A stretch of DNA of 64,000 bases from Sphingomonas colocasiae (GCF_019880585.1 NZ_JAINVV010000012.1:1-64000); one strand, 5' to 3'; positions 1-8,902 are shown, numbered from the stretch's first letter. The notes: generated from the sequence alone by a model not told the origin. Numbers and translations: made by a program.

Positions 1-250
1 GAGCCAAAAACGCGGACGCCTGACCTTCCCCCTCTTACCGGGGCTGACCGGGCATCCTAGTTTTTTGCGACCGCTGCCAGAGCCAGTGTGGCCCCCCGCT
101 GCGGTGAGAGGGCATATATGGAGGGCCTCCACACCCGTCAACCGCCATTTTTGCAAAATTGTTTCAGGCTGCCGTTCTATGCTCGGCAAAGCCGGAAAAA
201 CCGGGCTAATGGCGCAGTGACACGAGAGCGAAGCCAGACGGAGCGATTGG

Positions 251-1720
251 GTGGAAGACGCGGAGATTCAGGACGGCACCTTCGCGAATCGGGTGAGAAG
301 CGCTGTTTTCTGGCGTTCCGGCAGCCAAATCGCGTCGCAGATCGTGATGTGGGGCTCCACCCTGCTGGTCATCCGCATCCTGAATCCCAGTGATTACGGG
401 CTGTTCGCGATGACGCAGGTGATTCTCGCGCTCTTCAATTTCCTCAACGGCTATGGATTCGCGAGTTCGATCATCCAGTCCGATTCGGTCGAACCGCATC
501 GAATCAGGCAGGCCTTCGGCATGTTGCTGCTGCTGAACGGCGGCCTTGCGATTCTCCAGCTCACGATCGCCCCTCTCGCGGCCGACTATTACAACCAGCC
601 GATGGTGGCGGATCTGCTCCGCGTTCAGGCGCTGCTCTATCTGGCCACCCCCTTCATCGCCCTGCCCGACGTGTTGCTCAGCCGCGCGCTCGATTTCCGC
701 AATCAGGCCAAGGCCAATTTCGCATCCGCGATCGTCGGCGCCGCCACCGCGCTCGCCTGCGCGCTCGCCGGCTGGGGGGTCTGGACGCTGGTCGCCGCGC
801 CGATCGCGCTCTTCTATACGCGTGCGATCGCGCTCAACCTGGCGGCGCGCGTGCTGGTGTGGCCCAGCTTCGATTTCCGCGGCGCCGGCGCCATGTTCGG
901 CTATGGCGGCGCGATCCTGATCACCCAGCTTTTCTGGATCGTCCAGAGCCAGTCCGACATCTTCATCGGCGGCCGCACGCTCGATCCCCATGCGCTGGGC
1001 ATCTATGCCGAAGCGCTGTTCCTGACGCAGATCGTCGCCACCAAATTCGTGCCGCCGCTCAACGACGTCGCCTTTCCCGCCTATTCGCGGCTCCAGCATG
1101 ACCGCGAGGCCTTTTCCGCCGCCTTCGTGAAAGCGATCAAACTGATCATGCTGGCGACCATGCCCATCTATTTCGGTCTCGCCGCCACGGCGGAGCCGCT
1201 GGTGGTCGCGATCTTCGGCATCAAATGGGAGGAGATGGTGCCGCTGGTCCGCGTGCTGGCGCTCGCCATGCCCTTCGTGACGCTGCAGATCCTCTATTCG
1301 CCCGCCACCAACGGCGTCGGCAAGCCCTGGATCGCGGCGCGTTCATCGATCGCGGGCGCCGCGATCATGACCGCCGCCTTCCTGATCGGCGTGCGCCATG
1401 GCGGCATGGGCCTGGCGCTCGCCTGGCTGATCGGCTTCCCGCTGTTCGCATTGGTCGCTTCGGCGATGTCGCTGCCCGCGATCGGCGTCTCGTGGCGCAG
1501 GCTGGCGCTGGCGATCGCGCCCGCGCTACTGGTCTCGGCGGCGATGGCCGCTCTGGTCTGGGGGCTCGACGAACTGCTGCCCCCGCTCAATCCCTTCGCC
1601 CGGCTCGCTCTGCTCGTGCCCGTCGGAGCAGCCGCTTATGGCGCCCTGCTTTTCCTGTTCGCGCGCGCCACGCTCGACGAGTTGCTGCGCCTGGTGATCA
1701 AGCGCAAGGCGGCGGCATAG
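251..1720 (+). CDS. Wzx-like oligosaccharide flippase
   Basis: Predicted inner-membrane carrier of the polysaccharide exporter group (MOP superfamily), which moves lipid-linked sugar units across the membrane for surface polysaccharide assembly. The 489-residue product is almost entirely hydrophobic, reading as roughly 12-14 helices with short charged loops. The N-terminal stretch ILNPSDYGLFAMTQVI (about residues 40-55) is typical of this family. GTG at 251 is the first usable start and gives a family-length protein; no strong Shine-Dalgarno sequence is visible before it. The gene stands alone, with no glycosyltransferase following and a CBS-domain gene converging on it, so any partner genes would lie to the left of the window. 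The class is clear; the sugar substrate is unknown. Confidence 0.85.
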   Translation: MEDAEIQDGTFANRVRSAVFWRSGSQIASQIVMWGSTLLVIRILNPSDYGLFAMTQVILALFNFLNGYGFASSIIQSDSVEPHRIRQAFGMLLLLNGGLAILQLTIAPLAADYYNQPMVADLLRVQALLYLATPFIALPDVLLSRALDFRNQAKANFASAIVGAATALACALAGWGVWTLVAAPIALFYTRAIALNLAARVLVWPSFDFRGAGAMFGYGGAILITQLFWIVQSQSDIFIGGRTLDPHALGIYAEALFLTQIVATKFVPPLNDVAFPAYSRLQHDREAFSAAFVKAIKLIMLATMPIYFGLAATAEPLVVAIFGIKWEEMVPLVRVLALAMPFVTLQILYSPATNGVGKPWIAARSSIAGAAIMTAAFLIGVRHGGMGLALAWLIGFPLFALVASAMSLPAIGVSWRRLALAIAPALLVSAAMAALVWGLDELLPPLNPFARLALLVPVGAAAYGALLFLFARATLDELLRLVIKRKAAA

Positions 1721-1740
1721 GAATAGAGCTAAAAGTCTGT

Positions 1741-1935
1741 TGAGAATGTGCGGAAGAGCACATTTCCAAGGCCGCACCGCCCTCCACGGGCATTCCAACG
1801 ATGCTTCGCATCGCCGGAACCTTGGCCTGTTCCGCCCGCTCCCCCACCCGACCTCCCAACGGCAGTATCATCTGGGAGGTCGGGTGGGGGAGCAGGCCGG
1901 TGCGGCATGCGCCAAAGGCGCATCTCCAAATGGTC
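1741..1935. repeat. Cluster of nested inverted repeats between convergent genes
   Basis: The whole convergent gap folds. The centre is a perfect 21-bp inverted repeat (arms 1838-1858 and 1873-1893) around a 14-nt loop. Flanking it are small perfect hairpins: AATGTGC/GCACATT at 1745-1764, GATGC/GCATC at 1800-1812 and ATGCGCC/GGCGCAT at 1907-1923. The outer parts also look mutually complementary (GCCGCACCG near 1773 and its complement near 1900), which suggests one larger imperfect palindrome with an insertion in its left half. It could act as a two-way terminator or be a mobile palindromic element. Confidence 0.7.
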
Positions 1936-1936
1936 T

Positions 1937-2365
1937 CTAGGCGCTCTGGATATAATCGCGCATCGCCGCCGCCTCCGATTCGATCCGGTCGATGCGATGC
2001 TTCACCAGATCGCCGATCGAAACGAAGCCGACGAGCGCGCCGCCGTCGATCACCGGCAGATGGCGGATGCGCCGGCGCGTCATCATCGACAATGCGCCGA
2101 TCGCGGGGTGATCCAGATCGACGGTGATGACCGGCGCGGTCATCGCTTCGCGCACCGATCGCCCAAGCGCGGCCGCGCCGTCGCGGGCCAGGCAATAGAT
2201 CACGTCACGTTCCGAAAACACGCCGACGACGGCGCCCCCTTCCACCACCGGCAATGCGCCGATCCGCTTTTCGGCGAGCAGCGCGACCGCGTCCGCCACG
2301 CTCGCGTCGACGCCGATGGTGATGACGGTGTGGGGATTGCCCTCGACGACCTTTCTGATGGTCAT
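1937..2365 (-). CDS. CBS-domain protein
   Basis: A 142-residue stand-alone pair of CBS domains (about residues 5-60 and 72-130), a fold that binds adenine nucleotides and usually senses energy status or regulates a partner protein. The motifs RIGALPVVEGGAVVGVFSERD and RIRHLPVIDGGALVGFVSIGD mark the end of each repeat. ATG at 2365 is chosen because the protein then begins at the first CBS strand (MTIRKVVEGNP); the longer in-frame extension upstream runs through the oppositely oriented membrane-protein gene and is not credible. It is separated from its divergent neighbour by about 70 bp, which must hold both promoters. Bacterial proteins of this size are common and mostly uncharacterised. Confidence 0.88.
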   Translation of the reverse strand: MTIRKVVEGNPHTVITIGVDASVADAVALLAEKRIGALPVVEGGAVVGVFSERDVIYCLARDGAAALGRSVREAMTAPVITVDLDHPAIGALSMMTRRRIRHLPVIDGGALVGFVSIGDLVKHRIDRIESEAAAMRDYIQSA

Positions 2366-2436
2366 GGCTCGACTCCTCTCCAATTCCAGTGTCGTGCCCG
2401 GTTGATGTTCCCACGAACCGGCCGCAAAGGAAAGGC

Positions 2437-2730
2437 ATGACCGACGAGAAGCCCGATCTTTCCGATCCGGATTATGCGCGATTCGCCTGGGCACGCTATC
2501 GGCGGCTGATGGCATGGATGGCGCTGGTCGCCGTCCTGTCCGTGATCGCGGCGATCGCCTATCTCCACGCCGTGCACGGCCCGATCCCGATCCATATGCT
2601 GATCGCGACGATCCTCGGCATCGGTCTGTCGGTGATGCTCGGTGCCGGCCTGATGGGGCTGGTGTTCCTGAGTTCGGGCACCGGCCATGACGAACGCATT
2701 CAAGATCATAGCGAGGACGAACCACGATGA
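2437..2730 (+). CDS. Small two-helix membrane protein
   Basis: A 97-residue protein of unknown function. Residues 1-24 are charged and cytosolic-looking (MTDEKPDLSDPDYARF), followed by two membrane segments at about 25-45 and 52-76 separated by a short HGPIPIH loop, then a polar tail. ATG at 2437 is preceded by AAAGGAAAG, a good ribosome site, so it is preferred over the TTG/ATG options further upstream. Its stop overlaps the start of the thioesterase gene (ATGA at 2727-2730), so the two are translationally coupled and probably work in the same cell-envelope or lipid context. The coupling is seen; the shared role is inferred. Confidence 0.85.
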   Translation: MTDEKPDLSDPDYARFAWARYRRLMAWMALVAVLSVIAAIAYLHAVHGPIPIHMLIATILGIGLSVMLGAGLMGLVFLSSGTGHDERIQDHSEDEPR

Positions 2731-3110
2731 GCGCCGATTGCCCCCAGGATCCCGTGCTGCGCGTCGTGCCCGGGCCCAGCGACATCAATTCCAACGGCCA
2801 TATCTTCGGCGGCTGGGTGCTGAGCCAGATGGACATCGCGGCCGGCATCGTCGCGGCACGAACCGCGCAGGGGCCGACCGCCACGGTCGCGATCGATTCG
2901 ATGGCCTTCATCGCGCCGATCCACCTGGGCGACGTGATCTCCGTCTATGCCAATCTCGAACGACGGGGCCGCACATCGATGGGCATAAAGATCGAGGTGA
3001 TCGCGACGCGCGATCGCGGCAACAGCCAGGTGAAAGTGACGGAGGGCCTGTTCACCTTCGTCGCGCTCGACGAGAATCATCGCCCGCGCCCGCTGCCGCC
3101 GGCGGAGTGA
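2727..3110 (+). CDS. Acyl-CoA thioesterase, YciA-like hotdog protein
   Basis: A 127-residue single hotdog-fold enzyme expected to hydrolyse acyl-CoA to free acid and CoA. The diagnostic stretch DINSNGHIFGGWVLSQMD (residues 19-36) matches the YciA/acyl-CoA hydrolase signature, including the catalytic-region Asp and the GG turn. The later segment IDSMAFIAPIHLGDVI is the usual second strand pair. Length agrees with YciA-type enzymes, which act as hexamers. It is translationally coupled to the membrane protein just upstream. Chain-length preference cannot be read from sequence. Confidence 0.92.
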   Translation: MSADCPQDPVLRVVPGPSDINSNGHIFGGWVLSQMDIAAGIVAARTAQGPTATVAIDSMAFIAPIHLGDVISVYANLERRGRTSMGIKIEVIATRDRGNSQVKVTEGLFTFVALDENHRPRPLPPAE

Positions 3111-3114
3111 TATG

Positions 3115-3204
3115 TACCAAGACGCGATGAACTTGACTCATCGCATCTTGGCCAGGCTCACGCGATGCTTGAGCGAACCGGCCCCGGATGCGTCATTCGG
3201 GGCC
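3115..3204. repeat. REP-like two-hairpin element, copy A
   Basis: It lies between convergent genes. First hairpin: CCAAGACGCGATGA paired with TCATCGCATCTTGG (one G-T or C-A mismatch) around a 7-nt loop. A linker with GCTTGAGCGAACCG follows, then a second hairpin GGCCCCG/CGGGGCC (about 3180-3204) whose loop contains GGATGCGTCA. The same architecture, linker and loop recur at 46376-46472 with different but still complementary stems. Confidence 0.75.
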
Positions 3205-3213
3205 CCATATGAA

Positions 3214-4788
3214 TCAGCGTCCCCGTTCCAGCCGGACGACATAGGTGATGGACGCGGTTCCGTTCTCCGGCACGGTCACCGGCAACACCCAGCCGCCCCG
3301 CCCGCGCTCGATATCGGGTGATCGCTCGATCAGGTCATAGGGCACCAGGATCTCGGCCTTGACCGGAACGGGCCGCGCATTGGTCAGGTCCACGCGCCAG
3401 TCCTGCCGTTTCTTCGTCTCCGAGACCTTGATCAGCCGCCATTGCACGTCCGCGCTCTGCCCGATCGGCAGTTCGACCCGCTCGTCCACCGCCAGATCGG
3501 ACAGGTCGGCATTGCCCACCAGCAATTCGTGTTCCTCGACCGTCTCGAAGATCGCCACCGCCCCGGCCGGCAACGGCAGGCCCAGCCCTTTCTCCTTGCT
3601 GTTCTTTCCCCTGAGCAGGAACGGCATCGCCCGATAATCGGGCTGCCCCATGCCGGCATTGACCGAATAGATGCGATCGAACGCCGCATCCGACTGATCG
3701 ATCATCGCGACCTGCTTCTGCCCCTGCGCGGAGACGGTCACGCGTTCCGGCACGCGATAGAGTTTGAGATCGCCCAGATCCTCCTGCTGCGCGACCATCG
3801 CCACGGGCGCGGGCGGCGGAGGGGGTGGCGGTGGCGGCGCCATCGCATAGGCGACGCGCCCCCGGCGCTGCGCGGTCACGACGATGGAATCGGCCGATTC
3901 CATCATCACCTCCTCCTCGAATTGTGGCCAGGGCAGACGCGTGAAGACATATTTGGGATGCGTGCTGGTGATATCCATCGGCCAGCATTGCAGTTGCAGA
4001 GCCGATCTGGGTGGAGCGAGCGGCGGGGCATTGCGCTCCTTGCGCGGTTGTCCGGCGACAACCTGCAACCGGGCGTCCTTGAAACTCTGCACGCCGCCGT
4101 TCGCGACCGTCAGCCAGGCGAACAGGCCCAGCTTGCCCGTCGTCGCGTTCATCCGCGCGACATAGCTGGCCGACCAGTCGAAGCCCTGCGCCATATAGGT
4201 GAGCTGGATCGTCGCGGTCACCGGCCGATCGCTGCTCGTCAGCACCGACAATGTCGGGCGCGCCGACAGATCGGCCGGCACCTCGGGATAGAGCATCCGC
4301 TCGGGCAGCCCCGAACACCCCAGCGCCTCGAAACCTTCGGCGGTCTGCAGGATCACTCCGCCATTCGGCCCGGCCTGCACGATCGCATCCTGCTCGATCA
4401 CCTTGCCCGTCTTGCGGTTGGTCCGCTTCAATCGCACGCTGCGCTTGAGATAGGCGTCGACCAGTCCGGCGGGCGAGATCAGCCGCGCATCGCGATTCTT
4501 TTCGCGAACGCCGTTGGGCAAACCGGTGACGATCGCCGTTTCCGGCAACAGCCCTTCCGCCACGCCTTCGAACCGGATCACATTCTCGCCCGCGGGAATC
4601 GTGATCGTTCGCGTCTCGCTGATCAGCGCGTAACCGCGCGGCCAGTTGCGATCCATCGCGCCGCTGCCGCGATTGGGCGCGCGATAGATGGTGACCGACG
4701 CGTCGGACACATCGCGCGATACCACGGTCTGCGCCGGCGCGGAGGCCGCCCAGCCCAGCAGCATCAGGAAAAGCGCGAAAGCGCGCAC
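3214..4788 (-). CDS. DUF4139 domain-containing exported protein (second of pair)
   Basis: A 524-residue exported protein of the DUF4139 family, whose function is not established. A signal peptide is evident (MRAFALFLMLLGWAASAPAQ, cleavage after the Ala-Gln region near residue 20). The body has the alternating beta-rich pattern seen in its neighbour, with shared phrases such as ARPTLSV and SWxASYVAR-like strands. Residues around 318-327 are an uninterrupted run of nine prolines, absent from the neighbour, which suggests a flexible spacer between two beta domains. The start is GTG at 4788, four nucleotides after the stop of the upstream paralogue, so the pair is one operon arising by tandem duplication. 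It is probably periplasmic or outer-membrane associated. Confidence 0.85.
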   Translation of the reverse strand: MRAFALFLMLLGWAASAPAQTVVSRDVSDASVTIYRAPNRGSGAMDRNWPRGYALISETRTITIPAGENVIRFEGVAEGLLPETAIVTGLPNGVREKNRDARLISPAGLVDAYLKRSVRLKRTNRKTGKVIEQDAIVQAGPNGGVILQTAEGFEALGCSGLPERMLYPEVPADLSARPTLSVLTSSDRPVTATIQLTYMAQGFDWSASYVARMNATTGKLGLFAWLTVANGGVQSFKDARLQVVAGQPRKERNAPPLAPPRSALQLQCWPMDITSTHPKYVFTRLPWPQFEEEVMMESADSIVVTAQRRGRVAYAMAPPPPPPPPPAPVAMVAQQEDLGDLKLYRVPERVTVSAQGQKQVAMIDQSDAAFDRIYSVNAGMGQPDYRAMPFLLRGKNSKEKGLGLPLPAGAVAIFETVEEHELLVGNADLSDLAVDERVELPIGQSADVQWRLIKVSETKKRQDWRVDLTNARPVPVKAEILVPYDLIERSPDIERGRGGWVLPVTVPENGTASITYVVRLERGR

Positions 4789-4792
4789 GCGC

Positions 4793-6154
4793 TCAGTACC
4801 GCGTGTCGAAGGTCGCGGTCAGCTCGGTCGTGCCGTTGGCGGCCACCGGCACCTTCCATTCGATGCGATCGGCCGAAACGCGCGCGCCCTCGATGCTCTG
4901 TTCCGCGATGCGGACATCGCCCCACAGTCCGTTCTGCGCGACATCGACCGTCACGGCCTCGGGTCGCGCATTGGTGACGATGTAGCGCATCCTGGTCTGC
5001 CAGCGCCGATTGGACAGCTTCGTACGCGCCTCGACCACGGTCTTCACCTTCACGTCGAAAGCCTCGCCGGTGCGGATCGCCATCGCCGATCCCATCGGCG
5101 TGTGATCGATGCGGCTTTCGCCGATGAACTGCGGATCGCCGCGCGCGTCGCGCAGATAGACGCGGATCGTGCCGGCCGGCAGCTGATCGCCCAGTCCACC
5201 CTGTTTGGAGGTCGAGAATTTGATCGCCGTCACCGCGCTGCGCGGCGTATCGTTGCTGCCCAGCCAGCCATTGACGAACTCATAGGCCTTGCGCGCCGGG
5301 GCCCCCTTCACGTCGAGGAAGCTCACCTGTTTCTGCTGCGCATTGGCGATCGTGGTGCGTTCGGCGAGCGGATAGAGATAATAGTCGCCCAGCCGCTCGC
5401 GCGTGCCGCTTTCGGTGCCCGCCGCTTCAAGCGTGGCGTTGAGCGCATTGAAACGGTTCTGCCCGCCACCGACATTGCCGGCGACCAGCAGCGTATCGGC
5501 ATTGGTATAGGTGGTGCCGGTGTTGTTGGTGAGCGTGACCCAGCCCTGCATGTCCGCCGCGCCCGATTTCTCGTCGAACAGCATCACATAGTCGCTCGTC
5601 CAGCCCATGCCCGGCGTCAGATAGGAAAGGCGCGTCTGGACCGCCCCCGCCTTCGCAGCGTCGATCGTCACCGACAATGTCGGCCGCGCGCGCAGATTCT
5701 CCGGCACCTTGTCGAACACCACGCGCACCGGCAGTCCGTCGTCGCGCAGCACTTCGATACGGCCGCCGATCTGGAGGACGATGCCGCCATTGGCGGCGAG
5801 CACGCGCGCCTGCTCGCGCGTCTCCGCGCCCGTCGCCGGGTTGGTCCGCACGATGGTGATCATCTGGCCGACCGCCTTCTCCATCAGCTTGTCGGGAGAC
5901 AGCAGGTCATAATCGAAATTCTGCTCGACGATCGCGATGCCCGATCCCGCCAGGCTCGCCGTCTCCGGCCGGATCTGTGCGGAGACATCGGGAAATTCCT
6001 GGCGGCTGCGCCCGGACGGCACCGTCAATGTCCGCGAATCCTGCACCAGCGCGATATTGTTGTTGTAGATGGTGACCGCGACATCGCCCTGCGCGGTCTG
6101 CGCCGCCGCGGCGCCAGGCATCAGGATCGCCGCCAGGATCAGGCCGTTACGCAT
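4793..6154 (-). CDS. DUF4139 domain-containing exported protein (first of pair)
   Basis: A 453-residue exported protein of unknown function in the DUF4139 family. It starts with a signal peptide (MRNGLILAAILMPGAAAAQ, cut near residue 19) followed by DVAVTIYNNNIALVQDSRTL, the characteristic first strands of the family. ATG at 6154 is chosen because it opens the signal peptide; the longer in-frame extension upstream overlaps the porin gene in another frame. The protein is colinear with the downstream paralogue but lacks its polyproline insert. The two genes are separated by 4 nt and probably co-transcribed from a promoter in the short gap after the porin gene. Confidence 0.85.
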   Translation of the reverse strand: MRNGLILAAILMPGAAAAQTAQGDVAVTIYNNNIALVQDSRTLTVPSGRSRQEFPDVSAQIRPETASLAGSGIAIVEQNFDYDLLSPDKLMEKAVGQMITIVRTNPATGAETREQARVLAANGGIVLQIGGRIEVLRDDGLPVRVVFDKVPENLRARPTLSVTIDAAKAGAVQTRLSYLTPGMGWTSDYVMLFDEKSGAADMQGWVTLTNNTGTTYTNADTLLVAGNVGGGQNRFNALNATLEAAGTESGTRERLGDYYLYPLAERTTIANAQQKQVSFLDVKGAPARKAYEFVNGWLGSNDTPRSAVTAIKFSTSKQGGLGDQLPAGTIRVYLRDARGDPQFIGESRIDHTPMGSAMAIRTGEAFDVKVKTVVEARTKLSNRRWQTRMRYIVTNARPEAVTVDVAQNGLWGDVRIAEQSIEGARVSADRIEWKVPVAANGTTELTATFDTRY

Positions 6155-6238
6155 CACGCATCTCCCCTTCAGACGCGGCGATGATGCCGCATCGGGGGAT
6201 CGATGCGAAGCGCAAAAAATGCTCTGACCACGGAACCG

Positions 6239-6265
6239 ATCCCCTCCCGCGGACGGGAGGGGGAT
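6239..6265 (-). terminator. Hairpin after porin gene
   Basis: A strong GC-rich stem (ATCCCCTCCCGC and its complement around a GG-A loop) begins just beyond the porin stop on the minus strand. No long T tract follows, so it may be a transcript-stabilising hairpin rather than a classic intrinsic terminator. Confidence 0.55.
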
Positions 6266-6267
6266 GT

Positions 6268-7707
6268 TCAGAATTCCACCTGTGCGCGCAGCACCATCAG
6301 ATCGGTCGAATATTGCCGCTTGTCGACAGGCAAGGCCGATCCCGGCACGACCAGCGCCGCCGATGGTCCGCCTTCCAGCTCCAGATGCGAATATTGCATC
6401 AGGAAGCGGATGTAATCGACCGGGTTCCAGATCGCGCCCAGCGAATATCCCGTCTGCTTGCCCCCATTGAGCAACACCGTGCCGCCGACCACGTCGGTCA
6501 GATCGACCAGGTCGACACGTGCATTGAGCTGGAGCGCCCCCCAGCCGCCATTGCCGACCGGACGCAGCACCCTGGTGCGATCCCATCGGCCGGTTCTGTA
6601 GCCGCGCGTCTCCCCGGTCAGATAATAGCCCATCTCCGCATAGCCGCTCACATAGCTTGGGCCGTTCGCGTAGAAGAGCCCCCCCTTGTCGAGCGACGCG
6701 CGATAATCGCTGACCCACAGTTTATGACCTTCGCCGGCGATGTGGAACGGCCCGAAAATGCCCGCCAGCTCCACGCCCAGCACATCGTCTCCGCCCGCGG
6801 TCAACAGCCCCGAATCGATGAAGCGGAAATCGGTGATCGTCGTCAGCGGCCGGGTGCGATACCGCACCTGCGGCACATCGGTCCGATTGCTGCGATGCTG
6901 GAAGCTGGCGCCGATATGAAGCCGCGCCTTCTCACCCAGCTTCGGCGAAAAGGTGCCGCGCACGCTCGCCTGCCAGCCATCGTCGCCGAAATCGCTGGTG
7001 ACGCCGGTCTGATAGAGGCCGGCGGTGATGGTATAGCGATCGGCCGGATCGAGCAGGGCCAGCGATGCGCCGATCCGCCGATTGAAGTTGAACGCCTCGG
7101 TTGCCTGATCGCGATCACCGAACGAGGTCAGCCGCGAACTCGTCATCACGTCGAGGCCAGACAGCGGATAGGCGTTGCCGATCGTCAGCAGCAGCGGCGT
7201 GCCCTTGGGCTGCCAGGTCAGCACGACATCTTCATAACCGACATTGCCGTCGGCGAAGTTGAATTCGGCCTTGTAGCCGAAGCCGCCAGGCAAGCTTCCC
7301 TCGGCGCCGAAAACCGCGCGACGCAGACGCGTGCGATTGCCGAAATTGCCCGTCGCGTTCAGCGCGTCCGATGGATTGTAGACACGGCCGCTGTCGAACT
7401 GGAGGAACCCCTTGGGCTTGAAGCTGAAGCCCGACGCCTTGTCCTCGAACTGCGGCGCGCCCTTCCAGGCGATCGCGGTAGCCGGTGGTGAGGCCGGCGC
7501 GGCAGCTGGTGCCGCGGCGATGGCCGGAGCCGCCGTGGCCGCCCGCGATTCGGCGAGCTGCCGTTCAAGCTGATCGACCTTGTTGCGCAACGCATCCAGC
7601 TCGGCCCGCAACGCCTTGAAATCGGCGGTCGCGGGATCGGACTGCGCCATGACCGGCGCATCCACGAGCAGGGCTGCTGTCACGCTCAGCAGCACCATCG
7701 ATTTCAT
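6268..7707 (-). CDS. Phosphate-selective porin O/P family outer-membrane protein
   Basis: A 479-residue outer-membrane beta-barrel of the OprO/OprP porin family, which passes phosphate or other anions. In order: signal peptide (about 1-21, ending VMAQ), a coiled-coil segment (ALRAELDALRNKVDQLERQL, about 33-52) used for trimer or peptidoglycan contacts, an Ala/Pro-rich linker, then the barrel opening with FLQFDSGRVYNPS and closing in a C-terminal aromatic (LRAQVEF). The GNRTRLRRAVFGAEG strand is a hallmark of the family. ATG at 7707 starts the signal peptide. No Pho box or phosphate gene is visible nearby, so actual phosphate specificity is unproven. Confidence 0.9.
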   Translation of the reverse strand: MKSMVLLSVTAALLVDAPVMAQSDPATADFKALRAELDALRNKVDQLERQLAESRAATAAPAIAAAPAAAPASPPATAIAWKGAPQFEDKASGFSFKPKGFLQFDSGRVYNPSDALNATGNFGNRTRLRRAVFGAEGSLPGGFGYKAEFNFADGNVGYEDVVLTWQPKGTPLLLTIGNAYPLSGLDVMTSSRLTSFGDRDQATEAFNFNRRIGASLALLDPADRYTITAGLYQTGVTSDFGDDGWQASVRGTFSPKLGEKARLHIGASFQHRSNRTDVPQVRYRTRPLTTITDFRFIDSGLLTAGGDDVLGVELAGIFGPFHIAGEGHKLWVSDYRASLDKGGLFYANGPSYVSGYAEMGYYLTGETRGYRTGRWDRTRVLRPVGNGGWGALQLNARVDLVDLTDVVGGTVLLNGGKQTGYSLGAIWNPVDYIRFLMQYSHLELEGGPSAALVVPGSALPVDKRQYSTDLMVLRAQVEF

Positions 7708-7727
7708 CGCACCCTCTCCGCTAAAAG

Positions 7728-7757
7728 GAAGGGCGACGCCTTGCGGTGCCGCCCTTC
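7728..7757 (-). terminator. Terminator of the hisS-prfA-prmC-DUF4167 operon
   Basis: On the minus strand the DUF4167 stop is followed by a hairpin (GAAGGGCG.. with its complement, 11 of 13 pairs, loop GCAA) and then CTTTT. The position and T run fit an intrinsic terminator. Confidence 0.6.
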
Positions 7758-7779
7758 AAAGTCAATCGATTCGGAGCCT

Positions 7780-8631
7780 TCAGCCCTCCGCCGCCGGCGC
7801 CTCGGCCACCTTGCGCGGCCGGCCACGGCGCTTGGGCGCCGGTGCGGGCTCGGCTTCGGTCGCTTCGAGCGCGAGCTCGGGTGCGCTTTCCTCGACACGG
7901 ATGCCAAGCGAAGGCGGCAGACGATCGGCCTCGATGCCGGCGTCCTGCTCTGCGTGATGATGGCCATTGGCGGCGCCGTTGCGGCGCGGACGCAGGCCGC
8001 GCGCGGCGCGCGGCGCCTCGACCGGCTGTTCCTCGCGCACTTCGACGGGCGCTTCCTCGACTTCGGCCTGAACGGGCTGCTGGCGCGGGCGACGCTCCCG
8101 CTGCTCGCGGGGCTGGCGCGGCTCACGCGCTTCCCGCGGTTCGCGCGCCTCGACGGGCTCACGCTCTTCCCTGGGCTCACGCGCCTCGCGCGGTTCGCGA
8201 TCGTCGCGGCGCGCGCGCTCACGGCGCGGTTCGCCACGATCCTGATCGCCACGGCCACGGTCTCCGCGACCCTGATCGCCCCTGGGCTGATCGATATCGT
8301 CGCTGTCGACGCCGGCCTCGCCGCGCAGTTCCTCGCCCTCGTCCTCATCGTCCTGATAATCATCACGGGGGCGACGATTCTCTTCGAAACGGGCGCGGCT
8401 TTCGCTCAGCACGCGGAAATAATGGTCCGCGAACTGGAGGTAATATTCGGTCATCACGCGATCGCCCTGGGTCTGCGCATCGCGGGCCAGGGTCTTGTAT
8501 TTCTCGAGCAACTGGCTGGCATTACCGCGCGCACGATTGTCGATGCGGTTGCCCTGCTCGGGACGGCCAGGACCGCCCTGTGGGCGCTGACCGCCACGGC
8601 CGCGACGGCGGCCGGACTGACGATTGTTCAT
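7780..8631 (-). CDS. DUF4167 domain-containing protein
   Basis: A 283-residue protein of unknown function. Residues 1-90 form the conserved DUF4167 region: a basic Gly/Arg-rich start (MNNRQSGRRRGRGGQ), then the helical core around RGNASQLLEKYKTLARDAQTQ and EYYLQFADHYFRVL. The remainder is a low-complexity charged tail with many imperfect EPRE/REPR units (about residues 125-190) and an AT-hook-like end (KRRGRPRKV). ATG at 8631 begins exactly at the family start; the upstream extension to 8787 lacks family similarity. It sits downstream of prmC, a common alphaproteobacterial arrangement, and the basic tail with KRRGRPRK suggests nucleic-acid binding, which is inference. Confidence 0.85.
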   Translation of the reverse strand: MNNRQSGRRRGRGGQRPQGGPGRPEQGNRIDNRARGNASQLLEKYKTLARDAQTQGDRVMTEYYLQFADHYFRVLSESRARFEENRRPRDDYQDDEDEGEELRGEAGVDSDDIDQPRGDQGRGDRGRGDQDRGEPRRERARRDDREPREAREPREEREPVEAREPREAREPRQPREQRERRPRQQPVQAEVEEAPVEVREEQPVEAPRAARGLRPRRNGAANGHHHAEQDAGIEADRLPPSLGIRVEESAPELALEATEAEPAPAPKRRGRPRKVAEAPAAEG

Positions 8632-8902
8632 CAACTGACTGGTGTCCTCGCTCTTGGCGTACTTACACGACGCTCCCGGTCTTCCCGTACACAGCCCCCA
8701 ATCCGAGCGCGGCGCCAGCTTCGCGAAAAGCGGGCGCTTCCCATCCTCCTGCCGCGATCCAGCGGACCTCAGCGACAGCATGACCATGGGGGCAGGGGTA
8801 CGGCAAATCCAGCGCTATAAGCTGTCGATCTGCCCGTCCCTGCCCCCTATCTAGCGATCCGGATGGCCAAGGCCAAGGGGTAATCTGATCGATCTGTCGC
8901 GA

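Noticed and set aside
1-250. Gene upstream of the flippase
   Set aside because: The short open frame at 88-393 overlaps the flippase in another frame and has no domain. I see only a probable promoter region.
2366-2911. Long N-terminal extension of the CBS protein
   Set aside because: It is antisense to the membrane protein and thioesterase genes; the CBS fold begins right at ATG 2365.
8632-8787. N-terminal extension of the DUF4167 protein
   Set aside because: The added residues do not resemble the family and the natural start MNNRQSG is at 8631.
8632-8902. Gene or RNA in the gap between prmC and the DUF4167 gene
   Set aside because: About 270 bp with no start/stop pair of coding character and no tRNA-like fold. 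It is left as non-coding.
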